From Nitrospira sp. (GTDB taxonomy: Bacteria; Nitrospirota; Nitrospiria; Nitrospirales; Nitrospiraceae): a stretch of DNA of 6,823 nt. The DNA lies in the NCBI GenBank assembly GCA_025363325.1, contig JANYEF010000334.1, forward strand, positions 1 to 6,823, given 5' to 3'. The notes below the pieces were generated by a model that made no database searches, was not told where the DNA came from, and was given only the letters and a program-made list of their open reading frames with translations. Below are positions 4,813 to 6,823 of this stretch, piece by piece; position 1 is the first letter of the stretch; each line of letters opens with the position of its first letter. The position numbers and the translations under genes were made by a program.

Positions 4813-6672
4813 CTAGAGGTAGGGGTTTTCTGGAACTGCGAGGGTGAAATATTTTCCGCGCTCTTCGTAGAGAATCCGTGCAGCCGTCAGTACGGCGAGC
4901 GCCTGATCGATTTCTGCATCAACATTCTCGCTCTTGCCAGGCCGGCTTGCCAGCAACATGCGGATTTGCTCGACACTTTTCGCCGCCTCGTTGCAGGCCT
5001 CGATGATCCCTGCCGCAGGCCAATCGTAGCGTCGCCTTAACGGTGTTTTTGGATTCCGACCATCGTAGACCGTGACATAGTCCATCGCCTTCGAGTAATA
5101 GAGAAACGGCCGATCGCTCGACCCAACCAGTCTCTGCCACTCCTGCACTAGGTCGACTAATTCTTGGTAGATGTGCGGGGCCACGTTCCAATCGTCCAGC
5201 TCATATTCAAAATCGTAAGCGATCTTTCTCAAGTCCACCTGCCTGGCATCGTAGACATACTCGTACGCTGTCCAAGGTCCGGTGATACGGACACCATATT
5301 CGTGCGGTTTGGTGTAGTAGGGACTGAATCGTTGCAGCCAGAACTTCCCGGTTGCCTCCGGTGGGTGCAGATGGAACAACGACGGAATCAAATCGATCTG
5401 GCGTTGGTAGTCTTCGTTCGTTTCTCCAGGAAATCCAAGCAAGATATTCCAGGATACTGCGACATGATAGTAGGCGCTCCACTTGAGGCAGATAATATTC
5501 TGCATCGGTGTCACGCCCTTATCCATCGCCTGCAGTTGATTGAGACTCAGGCTCTCTAAGCCCGGCTGCATGCACTTCACGCCCCCGACGGCGAGCGTTC
5601 GAATCTGACTCTTCTGCAGATTGCTCTTGGTTTCGATGAACACATCAAGGTCACAATGGTCAGCCGCAAACCGGCCGAAGAGGGTCTCCACATATTTCAG
5701 ATCGATGATGTTGTCCACCAATCGAAATCGCGCTGTATCGTAACGGCTGGAAAGGTAGGCCATCTCCCGGGCTGCTTGCTCGGGCGATTTGGCCCGAAAT
5801 TTCATGCTTTGCGCGTTCAATCCGCAAAACGTACAATGATGTTTCTCTCCCCACCAACAGCCCCGGGAACCTTCGTACAACAAGATTCGATCGAGACCCT
5901 GCATCGCTTCTCCCAGCTCTGCCAGCAGATGATAGTAGTCGTCATAGTCTGGTGGGCCGGTCTTCGCGAAGTCCGAGAAGAGCGAGTGGTTTGGAGTAAA
6001 TGAGATCGCCGTTCCCTCGCGATAGGTCACGCCGCTGGGGACGGCCCCAACCTTTCCCGTGAGGAGGTAGCGAACCAATTCCGGGAACACCTCTTCCCCT
6101 TCCCCCACCACCACATGATCGATGAAGGGAAAGGCTCGGAAGTACTCCAGGCCCATCTCGCCGTCGTAGTTCGCTCCGCCGAAGACGATTGTCACGTTGG
6201 GATAGAGATCCTTGATGAGTTTCGCCATCGTCAGGCTCGCGACGTTTTGATCGAACGTGGAGGTGAAGCCGACGATCTTGTACTGCCCCCAGTCGATGGC
6301 GGTCAGAGCCCATATTAAGAACTGTGGCGCTGTCCTCGCCGCCATGTCTTCGAAGAATGAAGTCGGATGGCCACTCTCCTTGACGAGTTGCTCGAACAAC
6401 GGCTGAAACAGGCGGGGGTACTCCGCGCGCTTCGGATTGTCGCGGAACAAGAGATAGGAAAAAATCCACTCGCCGAACAGCGCCCGTTTCTCGCAGATCA
6501 TTTCATAGAGGGGCACGCCAATCTTGTGGGCGAACCGCACGTTCAGATGGTGGCAATCGACGGGGATTTCCTTGGACTTGAGCAGCGAGGAGAGTGTGCC
6601 CAGTTGGATCGAGGGATATTTCGAAAAGCTAAACGGCATATTGACGAGCGCCAACTGGGCCTTGTCGCTCAT
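4813..6672 (-). CDS. Cobalamin-binding-type radical SAM enzyme, RiPP maturation radical SAM protein 1 family
   Basis: A 619-residue enzyme. Residues about 5-210 hold a Rossmann-like B12-binding region (KIVGFTSTFDQN, NVTIVFGGANYDGEMG, HVVVGEGEEVFPELVRYLL) without the DxHxxG motif, as in many B12-radical SAM proteins. The radical SAM core follows, with the cluster motif SRGCWWGEKHHCTFCGLN. Its cysteines 272, 280 and 283 have the unusual CX7CX2C spacing. Later signatures are the VDNIID stretch, FIETKSNL, MQPGLESLS, WNILLGFPGE and RFSPYY. The C-terminus (from about 500) looks helical and may recognise the substrate. I recognise this pattern as the family known as RiPP maturation radical SAM protein 1 (TIGR03975, from memory), thought to modify ribosomal peptides. 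No precursor peptide is visible nearby. The start at 6672 is preferred because GAGG lies six bases upstream; an in-frame ATG at 6699 lacks a ribosome site. It follows the dehydratase gene by 42 bases and is probably co-transcribed with it. Confidence 0.9.
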   Translation of the reverse strand: MSDKAQLALVNMPFSFSKYPSIQLGTLSSLLKSKEIPVDCHHLNVRFAHKIGVPLYEMICEKRALFGEWIFSYLLFRDNPKRAEYPRLFQPLFEQLVKESGHPTSFFEDMAARTAPQFLIWALTAIDWGQYKIVGFTSTFDQNVASLTMAKLIKDLYPNVTIVFGGANYDGEMGLEYFRAFPFIDHVVVGEGEEVFPELVRYLLTGKVGAVPSGVTYREGTAISFTPNHSLFSDFAKTGPPDYDDYYHLLAELGEAMQGLDRILLYEGSRGCWWGEKHHCTFCGLNAQSMKFRAKSPEQAAREMAYLSSRYDTARFRLVDNIIDLKYVETLFGRFAADHCDLDVFIETKSNLQKSQIRTLAVGGVKCMQPGLESLSLNQLQAMDKGVTPMQNIICLKWSAYYHVAVSWNILLGFPGETNEDYQRQIDLIPSLFHLHPPEATGKFWLQRFSPYYTKPHEYGVRITGPWTAYEYVYDARQVDLRKIAYDFEYELDDWNVAPHIYQELVDLVQEWQRLVGSSDRPFLYYSKAMDYVTVYDGRNPKTPLRRRYDWPAAGIIEACNEAAKSVEQIRMLLASRPGKSENVDAEIDQALAVLTAARILYEERGKYFTLAVPENPYL

Positions 6673-6714
6673 CTGCTGCCTCGTAGGTTCATGACACATC
6701 CATCTGACATGGGA

Positions 6715-6823
6715 TTAACTGGAGGATGCGCGAAACGGTTCAAACTCGCGATCGGCTTTGGCGGCCATAAAGAAATCGCTCTCGGTCAAGCCATTGATCT
6801 TGTGCGTCCAGATCTCGACTTTG
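6715..6823 (-). CDS. Pterin-4a-carbinolamine dehydratase, C-terminal end (partial)
   Basis: The last 35 codons are visible on the minus strand, with stop TAA at 6715-6717; the 5' part is beyond the window. The sequence KVEIWTHKINGLTESDFFMA, followed by AKADREFEPF, matches the end of 4a-hydroxytetrahydrobiopterin dehydratase (PCD/DCoH). It has the final part of the PCD active-site pattern: W-T-H, then G-L-T and an Asp nine residues after the His. In the family the enzyme dehydrates 4a-hydroxytetrahydropterin and supports aromatic amino acid hydroxylases; some bacterial members are proposed to serve other pterin or molybdopterin steps. The Ser-rich tail RASSS extends past the family core. It lies directly upstream of the radical SAM gene on the same strand. 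Whether a hydroxylase gene is near cannot be seen. Confidence 0.85.
   Translation of the reverse strand, partial: KVEIWTHKINGLTESDFFMAAKADREFEPFRASSS

Noticed and set aside
5164..5559. 131-codon plus-strand frame opposite the radical SAM gene
   Set aside because: It lies wholly antisense to a well-supported conserved coding region; its length is explained by the base composition of the real gene.
5942..6469. 175-codon minus-strand frame inside the radical SAM gene
   Set aside because: A shifted frame of the real gene with Arg/Gly/His-rich low-quality sequence and no family resemblance.

Overview
The window is moderately GC-rich bacterial DNA with AT-rich gaps. lpxC shows that the host makes lipid A and is therefore Gram-negative. 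The gene mix is a NarL-type two-component pair, a stand-alone HARE-HTH protein, an AhpD-like protein of the arsenosugar-locus type, and a B12/radical-SAM enzyme of the 'RiPP maturation radical SAM protein 1' type. This mix recalls Nitrospirota (Nitrospira-like) genomes, but that assignment is an impression from gene content and was not tested.

Layout. Bases 1-819 (+) hold the last ~52 codons of a histidine kinase overlapping a LuxR/NarL response regulator. A 360-base non-coding stretch follows. Its right end carries a textbook sigma-54 -24/-12 element 22 bases before the GTG start of lpxC (1180-2115, +). After lpxC there is a perfect 16-bp-stem hairpin (2203-2238), and then a minus-strand gene (2342-2851) for a coiled-coil plus HARE-HTH protein. 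Between that gene's stop and the hairpin lies an out-of-frame lysine-rich tail (2254-2319) that looks like the gene's lost C-terminus. The HARE-HTH gene has a clear sigma-70 promoter overlapped by tandem operator-like repeats. It is divergent from suhB (3114-3929, +), whose -10 box lies so close to the ATG that the mRNA may be leaderless.

Next come a small unrecognised protein gene (4076-4360, +), an AT-rich imperfect palindrome (about 4371-4446), and an AhpD/carboxymuconolactone-decarboxylase-like gene (4459-4791, +). That gene converges on a long minus-strand gene (4813-6672) for a cobalamin-binding-type radical SAM enzyme. Just upstream of the latter on the minus strand is the 3' end of a pterin-4a-carbinolamine dehydratase gene (6715 to the window edge).

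How the genes fit together. Most are separate short transcription units. The kinase and regulator form one translationally coupled signalling pair. The dehydratase and radical SAM genes are probably co-transcribed. The two most distinctive points are the sigma-54-type promoter in front of lpxC, normally a housekeeping gene, and the radical SAM enzyme of a RiPP-modifying family with no precursor peptide visible in the window. No tRNA, rRNA, CRISPR array, transposase or insertion sequence was seen.
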